Shown piece after piece: positions 37,401-49,916 of a stretch of DNA of 64,000 nt; position 1 is the stretch's first letter; every line of letters starts with the position of its first letter. Origin of the DNA: Blasia pusilla. Lineage: Eukaryota > Marchantiophyta > Marchantiopsida > Blasiales. The DNA lies in assembly GCA_050084515.1 (NCBI GenBank), contig CM114271.1, forward strand, positions 38,378,001-38,442,000, read 5' to 3'. The translations under genes were made by a program, and so were the position numbers. Under the pieces are notes generated by a model. The model saw only the letters and a program-made list of their open reading frames with translations, did no database searches and was not told the DNA's origin.

Positions 37401-40204
37401 ATTATACATGGAATCCGGTAATGTAGGTTGCATCTCATCTATTGGAAATGAAGGTTGGTTCCCATGAATTGGTTGACGCATAACAAGTGGTATATCTCTA
37501 TTTGGATATGATGGTTTCCATGAAGGTCTCTTGGTTGTGGCCTGCATTATAGGTAGATTCCAATGTGATAAGCAATGACAATTGCAAAAATGTGCTAAGA
37601 ATAGAAAGCACTTGAATGGTGACGAGTCGAAGGAATTAAAGCAAAAAATAAAGTTGAATGGAAATATGCATGATAATTCAATCATTGGAAGAGTAAAAAA
37701 ATTGACATAAAATGTAATGATATCCATGGGCCAAGAAACCATTAGGAGGATATCAGTACAAAGCCGTTGATATTTATAGATAATATAGTAATAATATAGG
37801 TTCGGATATATCATGAGTAATATGTATGGTAGAAACTAGTCTATATTAGCATTGTAACTCCTAGATGGAAAATGGTTGCTTAAAATATGCATTAAGTATC
37901 AAAATCTGAACACTACTTAGTAGGCTTGCAAATGGTAGATATATCATCACTAGATCTGCACCAAGAGGACATGTATAACAATGCATATAAGTTTGAGGTC
38001 TAGTAAAATCAAGAATACAAACAAATGAAAAGCACAAAGAAAGAAAATTGTATATCTTTGATGGATTAAGCACAATTGCGCTTTCCAAGTGAGTTCAGTA
38101 GATCATTGTTGTTGTGGGACTCAAAATTAGAATTAGTTGGAGTAGAGGTTGGCTCAAGAAGTGGAGGTAAGATATATGGTAGAATTGGAATAATAGTTTC
38201 CTTAGCTGCATTTGTTTAAGGGTTCAAATTTTGGTAATTCACCATCTGATTTTTCCAATTTCATTCGGGTAATGAGGTGTGATGCGTGTAGTGCGGAAAG
38301 GTTGATCACCATCCTCAGGGTAAGCGTAACTCATGGTGCAAAGTTTATAGGTGGCAAAGTCTTACATCTCCAAATGCAAGTGCATAAACTTTACTACCTA
38401 GAGCTTGGTTAATTGTCGCGCGCCTACTCTCCTTGAACGTAAATCTTTAATGTTGCAGAAGCGTGCGTTTAGTAGGACACGCTCTCAATCCTGATCTGCA
38501 CCCAAATACGCACTCACGTTAGTTGGATATGGATCAATCAGAGTTCTAACTTTTCGAGTTCTGGACTTGGTCTCTCATCAAGCTTAACCTCCCTAGTTTT
38601 GCAGTTTACAACATAGGGAAGTCTCTGAAGACTTGGGATAGACTTTCTGGTCAGTTCAGGAACCTCAAACGACGTTCACACGCGTGGCGGTCCAAGTTGT
38701 CCAATGGACATCCATAAGTCCCTAATTGCGACTCAAAAAAATGATTTGGAGGCTGGAATCGAAGTGTAGTTTACGAAATCCTCTCCCTTGGATCAAGTTT
38801 GGGTTTCGAGATCCAACGTCAAACTCCCGTTCCATCCCATGCCCTTGAGATGCCGTTTGGGGCTCAAAGTGGGTTTCGGGTTCCAAGAATCTTTGGAGAC
38901 ACTTCCCCTTACTAGTACTTATGGGGATCTCCGCCCTCCCCTTAACTTTATGGAAAGACAGTTGGGCCCCTCATTTTGGCCCTCAACCCGATTCCTCTTA
39001 TGGTCATTTATGGCAAATATCTCAAGCTTTGTTTGAGCATTTTTTGAGATCTTTGGTGCGCTATATTTTTTTGGCATAAGCTTTCCTACGCCACCTTACT
39101 TGTCCCAAATTAATCTTAGGACTAAATATTATGGTCCAAAACATAGTCAATATCCCCAAACGCTAGTCATATTCAAAATTTGGTTCTCAACTCTTTGGCA
39201 ACCAACCTTCCTAGACTCAACTCATCTTAAGTCTCGCTTCACGTTTGGTCTAGGTTTCCTGGTCGTGACCATAAATGCATGAAATGCACAAACTCTATTG
39301 CATGCTTCGTCTCTTGGACTTTTCCAAGAGACCTCTCCAAAGCGTAATTATCGTAGCGCGAGCTCACTAAAGTTTTGATGTTTCGCTTGGCGTGTGTTTG
39401 GTGTTCATTTGGTTATGAGGGTCGCAAAATTTATGGTTAAGCTGGTCTCCTTAAAGTCAATCTTCTTATAATTTTGGACTTTTTTCTGCACACGGGAGAT
39501 AGAAAAAACTCCTTCTCAATGAATTGAGAATTAAGAAATGTGTAAAGATACACCATGGATTGAAATAACATAAAGAAGTACTAAGTAATAGTGAGTACAT
39601 ATGAGTGGTACTTGTAGCAAGGGAACTTTTTTGTAAATCCTGAAAAAATCATTCCAATCATGACCTTGGCTTGGATCCGCTTGCTGGTAATGCCATACTC
39701 CCAAAATGGAGGTACTAGTCCCAAGATATCACAAAATCTTATTTGATTTTCCATGGGTTGAACATACCTTGGAGCTTGGGTATCAAGTATATATTGTGTA
39801 TATTGTTCAATATCATGTAGGAGGAATCCATGTATGTTGATGGTACCTCATTCTAAATCATTCGAAATCACCACAATCAACCAACAAGGTAGCAAATTAC
39901 TACAATAGTAGATAAATTTACCTTATTACTTATGTCGATGTTTGAATGTATTGGAGTAACATCTGGATTTGTTTCATGCTCATACAGCTACAATGCACTA
40001 GATGATGCTTGGAAAGTATGTGACAAGGAAGGCCATGACAAACATGAGTTTGAGCCAGATCTCCTAAGTCTAGGTCGGATGAGATAATAAAAGAGGTCAT
40101 TCTACAAGAAACACAAGTAAAAAATTTGGACGAAATCTCACTACAATGTGGATTTTCCAAATGTTAAAAATTCTTGTGATTTAAGATCACATAGAATTCT
40201 AAGT
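31421..40204. other. AT-rich decayed sequence, no gene recognised
   Basis: Nearly 9 kb with short frames only. A less AT-rich patch at about 38100-39480 looks different from its surroundings but encodes nothing I can name. The rest is probably transposon debris too old to read. Confidence 0.5.
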
Positions 40205-41244
40205 TGATCTCTATTCTTTACACGCAATAGCATTACATAGACCATCCCATATGCAAATACAAATTTGATTACTAGGAAATATCTCTATATCACTATTGAA
40301 GCCTTGGCTTTTATGAGGAGTCATTGCACAACCTAGAGAAAGTGGAATTGCCTTCTTGTAGAATTTTATGTCAGAAGAATACTTGAGAATAGCAAGATTC
40401 GTTCGAGTAATTAGAATTAGTTGACATGAGGATAAGATTCTTACTGAAATGGAATAAATGTAGATATCTCTTATATGAGATCCATTTACAGTACCTCTAG
40501 AGCCGTTTGCAGCATGACTCTTTAAGTCAATGTTAGAGGTCAACCTTACTTGGCATCCAATTGCAATGTAAGGTAATTCATGGAAATTATTATCTTCTAG
40601 CCAAGACTTGAATTATGGTGTTGATGGAGTGGCATTGGAGAATCTATTAATATATTTATGTCTATTATAGAAGCATCCCCAAATAATCTTCTAAGATATA
40701 TAATTTTAAATAAATAAACATCTGATTTGTGGGAGCGTTGTCGTGAAGTAAAATGGTTAACTATGTATATTTCACTATTATTAGTATTAGAGAGAATTTT
40801 ATAATTATTAAGTAAATAAGCTTAGGAAAATAAAATCTCATGTTTAAACCTCTTAATGATGTCTTATTTGTACGGGCCTAGAGATAATAAATAAGATATT
40901 TAAAATATAAAAGTAAAATAGTAGATTGGTGTATTAATGAAAATAAAACTAAAGTAGTCTTGGTTTGTGAAGAAGTTAAAACAAGTATAGTTTGAGTAGT
41001 TAGGAGGATATGAAGTGGGTTTATGAGGATATTTTAGGAGAAGATAAAAAAAATCTACGTGTGTCAAAATGGGATTGGCTAAGCCATACGGCACAAGACA
41101 AGATTAACTTTATTTTGTACTTTTGTGGATCTTTTGTGAGGATATAAGGAGGAGAGACTTGGAAGGGTTCGTCACCTTGAACTTCATTTCTTGAGTTTCT
41201 CTTGCGACTCTTGAGTGGATGGCATTGGGCTTGCTTGCTTTTCC

Positions 41245-41470
41245 AATGAGAGTGGATTACCCGTCTTTGGAGAGTGACTTGGCCATCGAATATTCTTCAA
41301 GAGTTTTAAGAGTTTGACTTATGTGGAGATGATTATTTGGAGAGATTTGTTATCTTGGAAGATTTTCCTAAATCATTATATGAATAGCAGATGGATTTGG
41401 ACTTGTTACTTCTTCAATGAGAGTGGATTACCCCTCTTGGAAGAGCAACTCCACCATAACCAATTCTTGA
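41245..41470 (+). repeat. Imperfect direct duplication, offset about 171 bp
   Basis: The phrase caatgagagtggattaccc occurs at about 41246 and 41417, followed by similar text ending in gccat/accat. It lies in a less AT-rich insert-like patch within Helitron B. Confidence 0.6.
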
Positions 41471-41885
41471 GGACTTAGAGATTATCGAATGTAGGCTAAA
41501 TTGGGAAAGTTTATCTTCCATGAAATGCAGGGAATATATGTAACAATTTATCCGTCATCTAAATTTGTGTAGGAGAAGAGAAGAATAGATGATGTCTATC
41601 AATCATGGATACCGATAGAGCACGTCTCGTATCCGATTTCCCTTTTCTTAACCCATACTACGTAAAGATCCTCTTTGTAGATAGGCATTGGTTTACTCGT
41701 TATCTAGTCTATCACTTTGGAGAGGCATTCATGAACAACATTATACAATCACCAACTCTGATGATATATACTTCCTATTGTCATGTTCGGAAGGACTTAA
41801 GATTGTTCTTTGTATGTCCTTATTTAGTGATCTGTGGACTTAAATAGGCCTGCTCAAGTATGGTTCAATACTAGTTGTGTCATTC

Positions 41886-41911
41886 TTCTCGTGTACAAAC
41901 GTACACGAGAA
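41886..41911. repeat. Perfect 11-bp hairpin, 4-nt loop
   Basis: Arms 41886-41896 (ttctcgtgtac) and 41901-41911. It resembles a subterminal hairpin of a rolling-circle element, but no CTRR end follows at the proper spacing. Confidence 0.7.
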
Positions 41912-43850
41912 AAATTACAAAGACTTCATGGTTAGGAATTTTGAGATTAGATGTTATGAAGAAGTGATCGCCTCGACACTATCATTCGTGTTTTCTGTCG
42001 TGAGAGAATGGAGACTATATGTACTAATTATGTATTGAATAAGATAAATTATTAGAGAATTCACCTTGCATAAATAACTATCGTATCTAGAAGACCCGAC
42101 CTTACTCAAAGAAAAGTTCTCAACACAACAACGTATTATTATAGTATCTTCATTTATGAAATCTATGGCTTTATCCTCAATCACCAAAAACTCATGGAGA
42201 CAAGATCTGATTGAAGTTTTAGTTGGCAACGTTGAACTTATAGAGTTAACAAAGTGCAAAAATTGAACGTGTGATAAGTATCTCATTGGAGTCCATAATT
42301 CATAAGTTGTAGCACAATTTAGAAGTGGAAAGGATGAAATGTAGCAAGTATGAATAAATTGGGAAGATTTATGATTGCTCACAGAAGGTAGCTGATATAT
42401 GTCACTAAATAATTTTAGTAATTTGCTCAAGAATATGATGGCTCCATAAAAAATTGAAGATAGAGTAAGTCACATTGCCATAATTTGTAGTAAGCGTGGA
42501 GTTAGCATTGGAATTCATCTACAATTGGAATTCATCTACAATAATAACTGAGGATGTACGTAAAATTATGATAATTCTCTGATGCTATATGTAATTGTGG
42601 AATCTCACCGTGTATCAAGATAGAAAAAGCTAAGTGTATAATAACATTATCGGGATGCAACCTTGTTATTGCAAAACATGTAGTAGTTGTCAACAAGAAT
42701 GGCATATTCTTGGACTTCTAATAATCACACATAAAATTAATAAAGAATGTTTTTCTATAGCTAGAAGCACATATTAGTAAAACTAGATAAAATGATACAG
42801 TCTTCAATTTCTCACGTAAGGACAATTGATCAGTTTTTAGAATTGATGGATCGGCATAATTGTCAATTTCCAAAGCTCTAGAATTGAAAGTATCTGATGA
42901 AATCGCTAAAATATTGTGAAGATTCTTTTCCAAGTAAGCTGCTAGTATGTCACCTACTTTTGCAATAATCTCTACAGTGTGCACTCTATTCCACACATTC
43001 TTCTTAGAATAAACAGTTAGAAGTCTATTAATTTCATTGATATTTATAATTATAGATTGGTGTAGGCATTTATGAAGATTCAAAGATTCATGACAATGAG
43101 AATATAAGGTTGTAGGGTGAATGCATGGTACTGACATATTTTTGCAAAAGTAAGTTTGTCTTGAGGGTTGATTGGAGTCAATATATTTGACTGATTGAGA
43201 ACAAAAAATATTGAAATTTTTATGGAGCTAAGTGCAACTTGAGTAGTAGAAATAGAGGAGTTAAGAACCATACTAGATATCAGTTTGAGTCTCACTTTAT
43301 CTAATCCTTCCAGTCCCAAACAACAATCCGACTCAGTATCAATATCAAGCGATCCAATTGGCTCTTATTTTTTTAGCATACTTAAGGAGGTAGAAGGCCC
43401 AATAAGTGTTAGTAACTCATTGAATGTTCATGTGGGCTTGATTGAAGTAAAATTGGTCTGCTCTAGAATGTAGGAACAAATTTCACTGGTTATATGATCT
43501 ACATCACTAGCCTCTACCCATAGGATCATGTGGCAATGCAAGCTACCTCTTCCTTGTAACTCAAACCTTAGTACATAGTCCACAACATTTTCAAATATGC
43601 AAGGACCATAAAATATAAATTATGACAACAATGTATGCAACCTTGTATGGAAGAGTTGAGCATATTATGCAGATGCGTTTCTCCAAGTGAATTTACTCAA
43701 TAGTCTTTCTATATCATCTATTTCATCCCATCTTGTATCTGAAACTTCATCACATATAAGTATGAAAAAGAATTGAGGCATATCCCAACTATGCACCCTT
43801 GATTTTAAGTCTTTCACATGATGCTTATGTCATGAGGGACTACTTGGCAT

Positions 43851-45488
43851 TTAAGGACTCAAAGAATGCTAAGACAAGTGGTAGAATAGGTCCTCCTCAA
43901 TTAGGTTAGGTTTCTCCTTCTATAGGGTATCAAGGTCCCTAAGGATATACTGATATAAATTCACATAATTGATGCATAACCAAAGAATATGGTTTATACA
44001 AGGAAAAATCACTAAATAGTTGTTTTGATCGAGTCTTCATATAGTCTAAGAATGAGTTTGAATGGGAAAAGAACCCACAAAGGTAGGGAAATAGAAATGG
44101 GAAAATAAATGTTTCAATCGTTAAAGGACTATCCAAAGAGTTTCCTAATTAATCAGTCAAAAGACTTTCTGTACAGTTGGCTTCTTGCCTTTTAGAAATT
44201 GATCTATTATAAAAATTGTATATGAGGATTTCCTTCTAAGTGTAGGAAAATTAGATATAACATCTTCTAGGATGTGCAACTGTGATTGATAAGGATCATG
44301 TGCCATGCTGTGAGTCACTTGGCTTGTGTCTTAGGATGACCAAGGAATACTTTGTACAACACTACTTGACAATACTACTAGATCTGCAAAAGGATTAGGC
44401 AATTCTAATAGGGTCATGTAGTCTCTGTATAACTCATTCACATTGAAGTTAACCTCTATCATCTCTTTAATACTAGCAATGATGTTGTTCTCATTTTCAG
44501 AAATCTCAATAGCCAAGTTCCTTCCAACTAGTGGGCGGTCCAGCAGAGAGGTTGCATGAAAAAAATGTTTATAAAATTTGTTGAACTTATTCTAGATTCC
44601 ATTACGTGAATAAAAAATTGATAATAACTAGAGATGGATAGGGTTTGCTCTTAAGATATCTCTCATATTTGAATGCATATTTGGTCTATAGTGCTGCAGA
44701 GATAAGAAATGAAGAATGTACTAGGGCTCTATATAATAAAGGGTACAAGAAATCCATTACACAAAGCAGATGGTGGATATTGGGTACTTGTGGTAATACA
44801 CATGTGTGTATGTGGGTTAGAATAGAGTACATTATCGCAACATCCACAACACTGCAAATGATTTATAAATTATGAGCACAGGTTTTGCCAACGTGCTATC
44901 ATAGTGTGGACAATAGGTGAGTCGTATCATGTGGACCTACAAGCATTTTGTGTTTTGTATACTCCCTTTCCCTTGCTACTTTTTGGCCTACGGCAAGGCG
45001 TGCTATTCTTATGGTAACTGGTGTATTGGAAATTCTACTTTTTCCACTGATATAGCTATTACAATGGTTAGTGCTCTTGTTAGTTGGAGTCATTGTAAAG
45101 AAGTTTGCTAAGCTAGCTCACATTGTTCTCTTAATATTCTACTCCTCTATCTACTATTATGAAGAAACGTACGTAGGTAGAAATTACACAATAATTGCCA
45201 TAGAGAATTTAGTGGAATAAGAGGGAAGTAACAAAAATTGGTATGGACATGTAGATATCATAAATTTTTCCATACTTGTACTCCACTATTGGTGACCTAT
45301 AGCAAATCCAAACATAGATCAACAAATTTACATGTAATAACCTTCACTAAATTAGCATAGTGAATGACATGTATACAATAAGTGAAGATATTAGGAGAAG
45401 ATAGAAGGTACAGTGCCCTAACTAACTACACAAAGTTTTCTCACTATTGGAAACTGCTAATCAAAACCATAATGAGTAGTTATTTATA
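43851..45488. other. AT-rich sequence, no gene recognised
   Basis: Short frames only. It may contain the upstream part of Helitron B. Confidence 0.5.
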
Positions 45489-45520
45489 CTAGTTAGCATA
45501 CCCGTGCTTGCGCACGAAAA
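45489..45520 (-). mobile_element. Helitron 3' terminus (element C)
   Basis: On the minus strand: a hairpin cgtgc/gcacg with 4-nt loop (45516-45503), 10 nt, then CTAG at 45492-45489 followed by T. It has the same layout as the terminus at 19919. The element would extend to higher coordinates, but no helicase or 5' TC end was found before the CACTA terminus at 47266. It may be non-autonomous. Confidence 0.65.
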
Positions 45521-46640
45521 TAATTTCTTAATAACTCAGATTTTTTTCAAATTTCAATTTTAATTTTCAATTCTTTAGCCGATTACTAGATTATTAGTGA
45601 ATTATAATTAATAAATTAATTTTTAATCATAAAAAATTGAATATATTCTTATTTTCTCAAATCTTAGAAGAGTAATAAAATTCCAATATTTTAAATAATA
45701 CATTCTTCAGTTAAAATTTAAATGATCTCACAATCCCCTGAATATTTAAATCCTTCAATAAAATTTAAAAAATATCTAGTCCTTTTCCATTAAAATTAAT
45801 TTTCCCTTCCCATCAAATATAAATTATTTTTCCTTTTTTTTTCTAATTATCTCACTCTTTCATCGTATAATACACATAGGATCATCCATTATAATATAAA
45901 TTAATTAAATTATTGATAATGAATTAGTAAAAGTATTTTCCTATTCCACTCAAATTCATTCATTTTATCCATCTAATGTGACGTAAGGAACAAAATTCAA
46001 ACATGTTGCTCTTTTGTTTCATTGTCCCACTATTTTGTCCTATTGTTGATATAGGGTTGTCCAATACTATATAGTTATATTTTATTCATTTGCAACAATC
46101 TATAAATACAACATCAACTCCTAAATACAAAGTAAACCTAAAGAAATATTAACTGCAAGCTATTAATTTGGAACTCTCACTACAAGCCAAACAATCATTT
46201 AATTTACTGTTGTGTGGAGATCCCATATCTAAAAAGTAATGAATTGGACAAGAAATATCAAGATAATTGTGTGGTCTCACCTCACTATGAAGATTGAAGA
46301 TTGCTTGAGTGAGTAACAAATCTACACCAACTACTTGAGATATTTGCACATGGAACACAAAAGTATGAATGATTGGTATATATTAGGTAGATATAAACCA
46401 AAAGGAAAGTGTATTATAAGGTGATAAGGAGAGGCCAAATGTTCCTAGAGGATGGTGTACACAGATTTTTATGGGTTATTACCATGGCAATGTCAAACAA
46501 CAAGTATAATATATAGTGCTAGATGATATAAGAATACTTTGAATTAGAACTCACACATCTTAGCAATGGCGCAATTGACCTTTGAAGTTGATTGTAAGTA
46601 CCGGGATGGTAGAGAGATAACTTCAAGTAGAAGCTCAATC

Positions 46641-47245
46641 CTAAGTATTACCAGTCATTTAGATTTCAATAAAGATGAAGTATAGTCTATCAACAATTGT
46701 TACTCTAGTGCAAGGCCAACTCTACCAATTCCGTTTAGACAAAAGTTCAATCACATACATATCTTAGCACTAAAATAATCTAAAATGTCATTGATCACTT
46801 ACGAGAAATATGCAGGCAAGATGCTAAGTATTACCAATCATATAGATTATGGTAAAAATGAAGTATAATCTATCAACAAGTGTCACTGTAGTGCAAGACC
46901 AAATCTACCACTTCTGTTTTAGAAAAAAGTTAAACTGCAAATGAGAGACAAACTCATAGTTTTTGTTCATTGGAAGATGTACTAAAATTAATCACTAACT
47001 GTATCTAGAGATAGCAATAAGCAATTGAGCTTAATCGTAACACCAAGGATGGTGTACACAAGAGCTCATCCAAGAACTAAATCACGTACATTGTAGGAAT
47101 TTTGAATCATCTTGGTAGGATCCTAAATATTAGTGTTCACACACATTGTAGAGAAAAATATAATACAACCTATCAAAAACTCTCTTACTATCATGTAGGC
47201 TAACTCTACTGATCAACCACGATTTCAATAAAGTATTCAACTATA
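46641..47245 (+). repeat. Three diverged tandem copies of a 180-300 bp unit
   Basis: Copies begin at about 46641, 46824 and 47123 with ctaagtatt or ctaaatatt. They share aagtatartctatcaaca- and tagtgcaag-like segments and a caactctacc-like segment in the same order. The array ends about 20 bp before the CACTA terminus. Confidence 0.6.
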
Positions 47246-47265
47246 TTTATGTAAGAGAAAAGAAA

Positions 47266-47282
47266 CACTAGTAGAAAAAGGG
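47266..47282 (+). repeat. CACTA (EnSpm) terminal inverted repeat, left end
   Basis: The sequence cactagtagaaaaaggg is a typical plant CACTA terminus, and the following aaacccatagc is in keeping. The preceding 3 bp are aaa. A matching right end was not found with confidence. Confidence 0.75.
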
Positions 47283-47773
47283 TCATTTTAAACCCATAGC
47301 ATCCTGACTCGTATTACTTAGAGTTATTTTAATTACTCTTACTTACTCCGAAACCGGCATTGTGACTTGAGAATTATTCACATGGTAGGGGAGTCACAAT
47401 TTGATACTTATTTAACAACATGAAAACATCTAGGAAGCCACTTTAACTTGTATATCAATGTTTAAAACCCAGCCATGTAATCAACAAAATGAACATTTTA
47501 TTTCTCCTCTCTATCATCCAAAGAATGATTTGGATCATCTAACCTACAACTTCAGTATTATGAAGAAAATGACTAAAATTGTTAAAAGATAGAGAAAAAA
47601 GTCATAGATAGGAAGGTAAGGGAAATAGGATTTAGGCCCTAAATCCTCTTCAGGTTCAAAAACCCTAACATCAAGAGTTTGTGTCTGCATTTTCCCCCTC
47701 CCCCGCGCCCCAACTCTCTATCCCTCTTCCAACTTGTGTGTCGAGCTTCCCGACACGGGTCTGTGGGGTAAGC

Positions 47774-47971
<198 letters not shown>

Positions 47972-48176
47972 GTTTTGGCTGACGAAGTGTAGAATAGTCG
48001 ACCACTAATAAAACTGCTATCTTGTGCGGGAATTCTCTACATCCGCAACTTAAGTTGTGCTCCTCTGATTCGGAATGCGTTGCAAGTTCTTGCTGCTCGG
48101 ATTGCCTGGACACGCAAGAGAATTTTTTCCGAGTGCATGTGAATACACCAAGTAGCAGAGTGCGGGTGCAGTCTAA

Positions 48177-48607
48177 TATTGGATTCTCAACATGCACTCC
48201 TCTGAGCACCATTGATTTGATCGGCCCCCTTGTATGAGGAGAAGCCTAGATCGATGGTTCCGACTTAGACGTCGAAGGAGTCATAGTAATATGACGTAGG
48301 TGGTTTACGAAGTAGCGTTACTAGGTTTATCTAACCCTATATTGCATCAGGGTGCGGGGCACCCTGAGGCAATATAGGGCAAATTTTTTCTATTAATACA
48401 AACGAAGAAAAATAGGTAAAAACCCTAGTTTTCCCGAGTAGTCAAATAGTCGGGAGCCGCAGCGGTAGCGCATTCTCGTATGTCGAGTTATCTCCCAGTT
48501 CAGGTTCCATCGAAGCTCTTCTGTGAGCGCACGGACGGACTAGGCCACTTTGTATCTCTAAGTTTTGTAAAGATTTCAGTGATTTCGTCACTTTCTGTTT
48601 TCTCACA
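48177..48607 (+). repeat. 5' LTR of copia element, 431 bp
   Basis: Begins tattggattctcaac and ends gttttctcaca. It differs from the 3' LTR at 8 positions by eye, about 1.9 percent: one G/C transversion and seven transitions. At all seven transitions this copy has C or G and the 3' copy has T or A. An internal short hairpin centres on ggtgcggggcacc. Confidence 0.95.
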
Positions 48608-48620
48608 TGGTATCAGAGCA
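48608..48620 (+). other. Primer-binding site for initiator tRNA-Met
   Basis: tggtatcagagca follows the 5' LTR directly. It is the usual copia PBS complementary to the 3' end of plant initiator methionine tRNA. Confidence 0.93.
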
Positions 48621-48679
48621 GTAGGTTTTCCAGTATTTTGTATCTGGCGATCTAGTGTGTTTGCACAAAATCTTGAGAG

Positions 48680-49460
48680 ATGGCTACATCTTCGTCAGTT
48701 CGTGGTCGCCCTCCTCCGGTGGGTGAAGGGAAGTTAGATGGGTCTAACTATACGTTGTGGAAGTTCAAAATGAGAACTGTTCTCGAATCATTTGAGATCC
48801 GGGAAACGGCCATAGGGGTCGATTCAAATCCACAAGCTAGTGTGAGTTCTGCATGTTCATCTTCATGTGGGGACATCGATCCTGTTGTATTATTGGCATG
48901 GAGACGCAGAAATGCTGATGCTCTATATGCGATTGTCACGAATGTAACTGATTATGTCATGACTCTCATTCAACATACAACCACTGCTGCTGAGGCGTGG
49001 AACATTTTGAAGAATCAGTATGAAACAAGGAATGAGACTCGGATTCAGAATCTGGAGAATCAGCTTACGTCCGAGAAATTTTTAGAAGGAGAAAGCGCGG
49101 AGCAATTTTTGACAAGGATCAAGAATCTTCAAGATCAGATGGCGTCCGTGGGAATTTCAAAGTCTAGCGAAGATTTGGCACGTCGGTGCATAAGGATTTT
49201 GCCTCCAAGGTATGAGTTTGGTCATCAGATCTGAATACTCAAGTAAGACCCACGCCGCTTACTTTTGAACAATTTAGTGCAATGTTGGTAGAAGAGGAAA
49301 TGCGCTTCAAAGCGAGAGAGGAAAGTGACGTAGCATTTACTGCCAACGTACAGAGAGGTAGAAATCACGATTACAGTTCAAATGTCAAGAAGAAATTTCC
49401 AAGAAAAACCTTCAAATGCTTTTATTGTGGTAAGCTTGGTCATCTTATCAAAGATTGTAT
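48680..49460 (+). pseudogene. Copia gag with CCHC zinc knuckle, frameshifted
   Basis: The first frame (48680-49234, 184 codons) starts MATSSS and carries copia gag landmarks: LDGSNYTLWKFKM, EAWNILKNQYE, FLTRIKNLQDQM. It ends early; gag continues in another frame (TFEQFSAMLVEEEM, from about 49258) to the zinc knuckle CFYCGKLGHLIKDC (49417-49458). A small indel near 49210-49240 therefore breaks it. Confidence 0.9.
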
Positions 49461-49890
49461 GAAGAGGAGTCAGGATGAGAAGAACGGTTGTTTAAGACCT
49501 AAGAAGGAGTCTGGAAATTCTGTAGAACTGGGAGAACATGGAGTAGATTCTTGGGTAGCAATAGAAGAGTTTTGCACACAGGCAGAACATTCCACTAAGA
49601 CAAAGAGTGAAGATGCATGGGTGCTCAATAGTGGAGCATCTAGGCATATGACCAATCATAAGGATTGGTATAGCTCCTTACAGCCTCTACATGAGCCCAT
49701 CGTTGTTATTGTTGGGAATAATGCAAAGTGTCATGTAGAAGGGAAAGGCACAATTTCTTTAGTCTCACAAAAAGGAGATGAAAAGAAGTTAACTGATGTA
49801 ATGTACGTACCAGAGTTGAAGCGAAATTTGATTTCAAAGTGGCGATTATGTGATCGTGACCTAGAAGTTCGTTTCAAGAAAATCGAGTAG
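49461..49890 (+). pseudogene. Copia protease region, catalytic Asp changed to Asn
   Basis: Continues the zinc-knuckle frame. Copia proteases normally read D-S-G-A; here it reads LNSGAS with AAT at 49627-49629, a single G-to-A change that should inactivate the enzyme. The frame ends at a stop at 49888-49890, and the next domain lies in another frame. Confidence 0.85.
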
Positions 49891-49916
49891 TCATTGAGGA
49901 TGCCAATGGGAAAGTA

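Larger units (their letters stand above)
40205..43850 (-). pseudogene. Helitron RepHel remnant (element B) with HUH motif
   Basis: Read 43850 downward. About 43790-43450 gives MPQFFFILICDEVSDTRWDE, then ECAQLFHT-like sequence, then YVLRFELQGRGSLHCHMILW, which contains the HUH motif (HCH, encoded at 43539-43528) of rolling-circle Rep proteins. The middle (43320-41950) has open stretches of up to 158 codons but is poorly recognisable. About 40590-40205 gives AIGCQVRLTSNIDLK, NGSRGTV and IPLSLGCAMTPHKSQGF, the end of a PIF1-like helicase. Stops and shifts are frequent. The stretch 41.1-41.9 kb may be a later insertion. Confidence 0.72.

Noticed and set aside
48480-48737. Separate small gene over the copia LTR, with counterparts at 53011 and 29122 (-)
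   Set aside because: These are the same LTR sequence translated three times; an LTR is a regulatory repeat.
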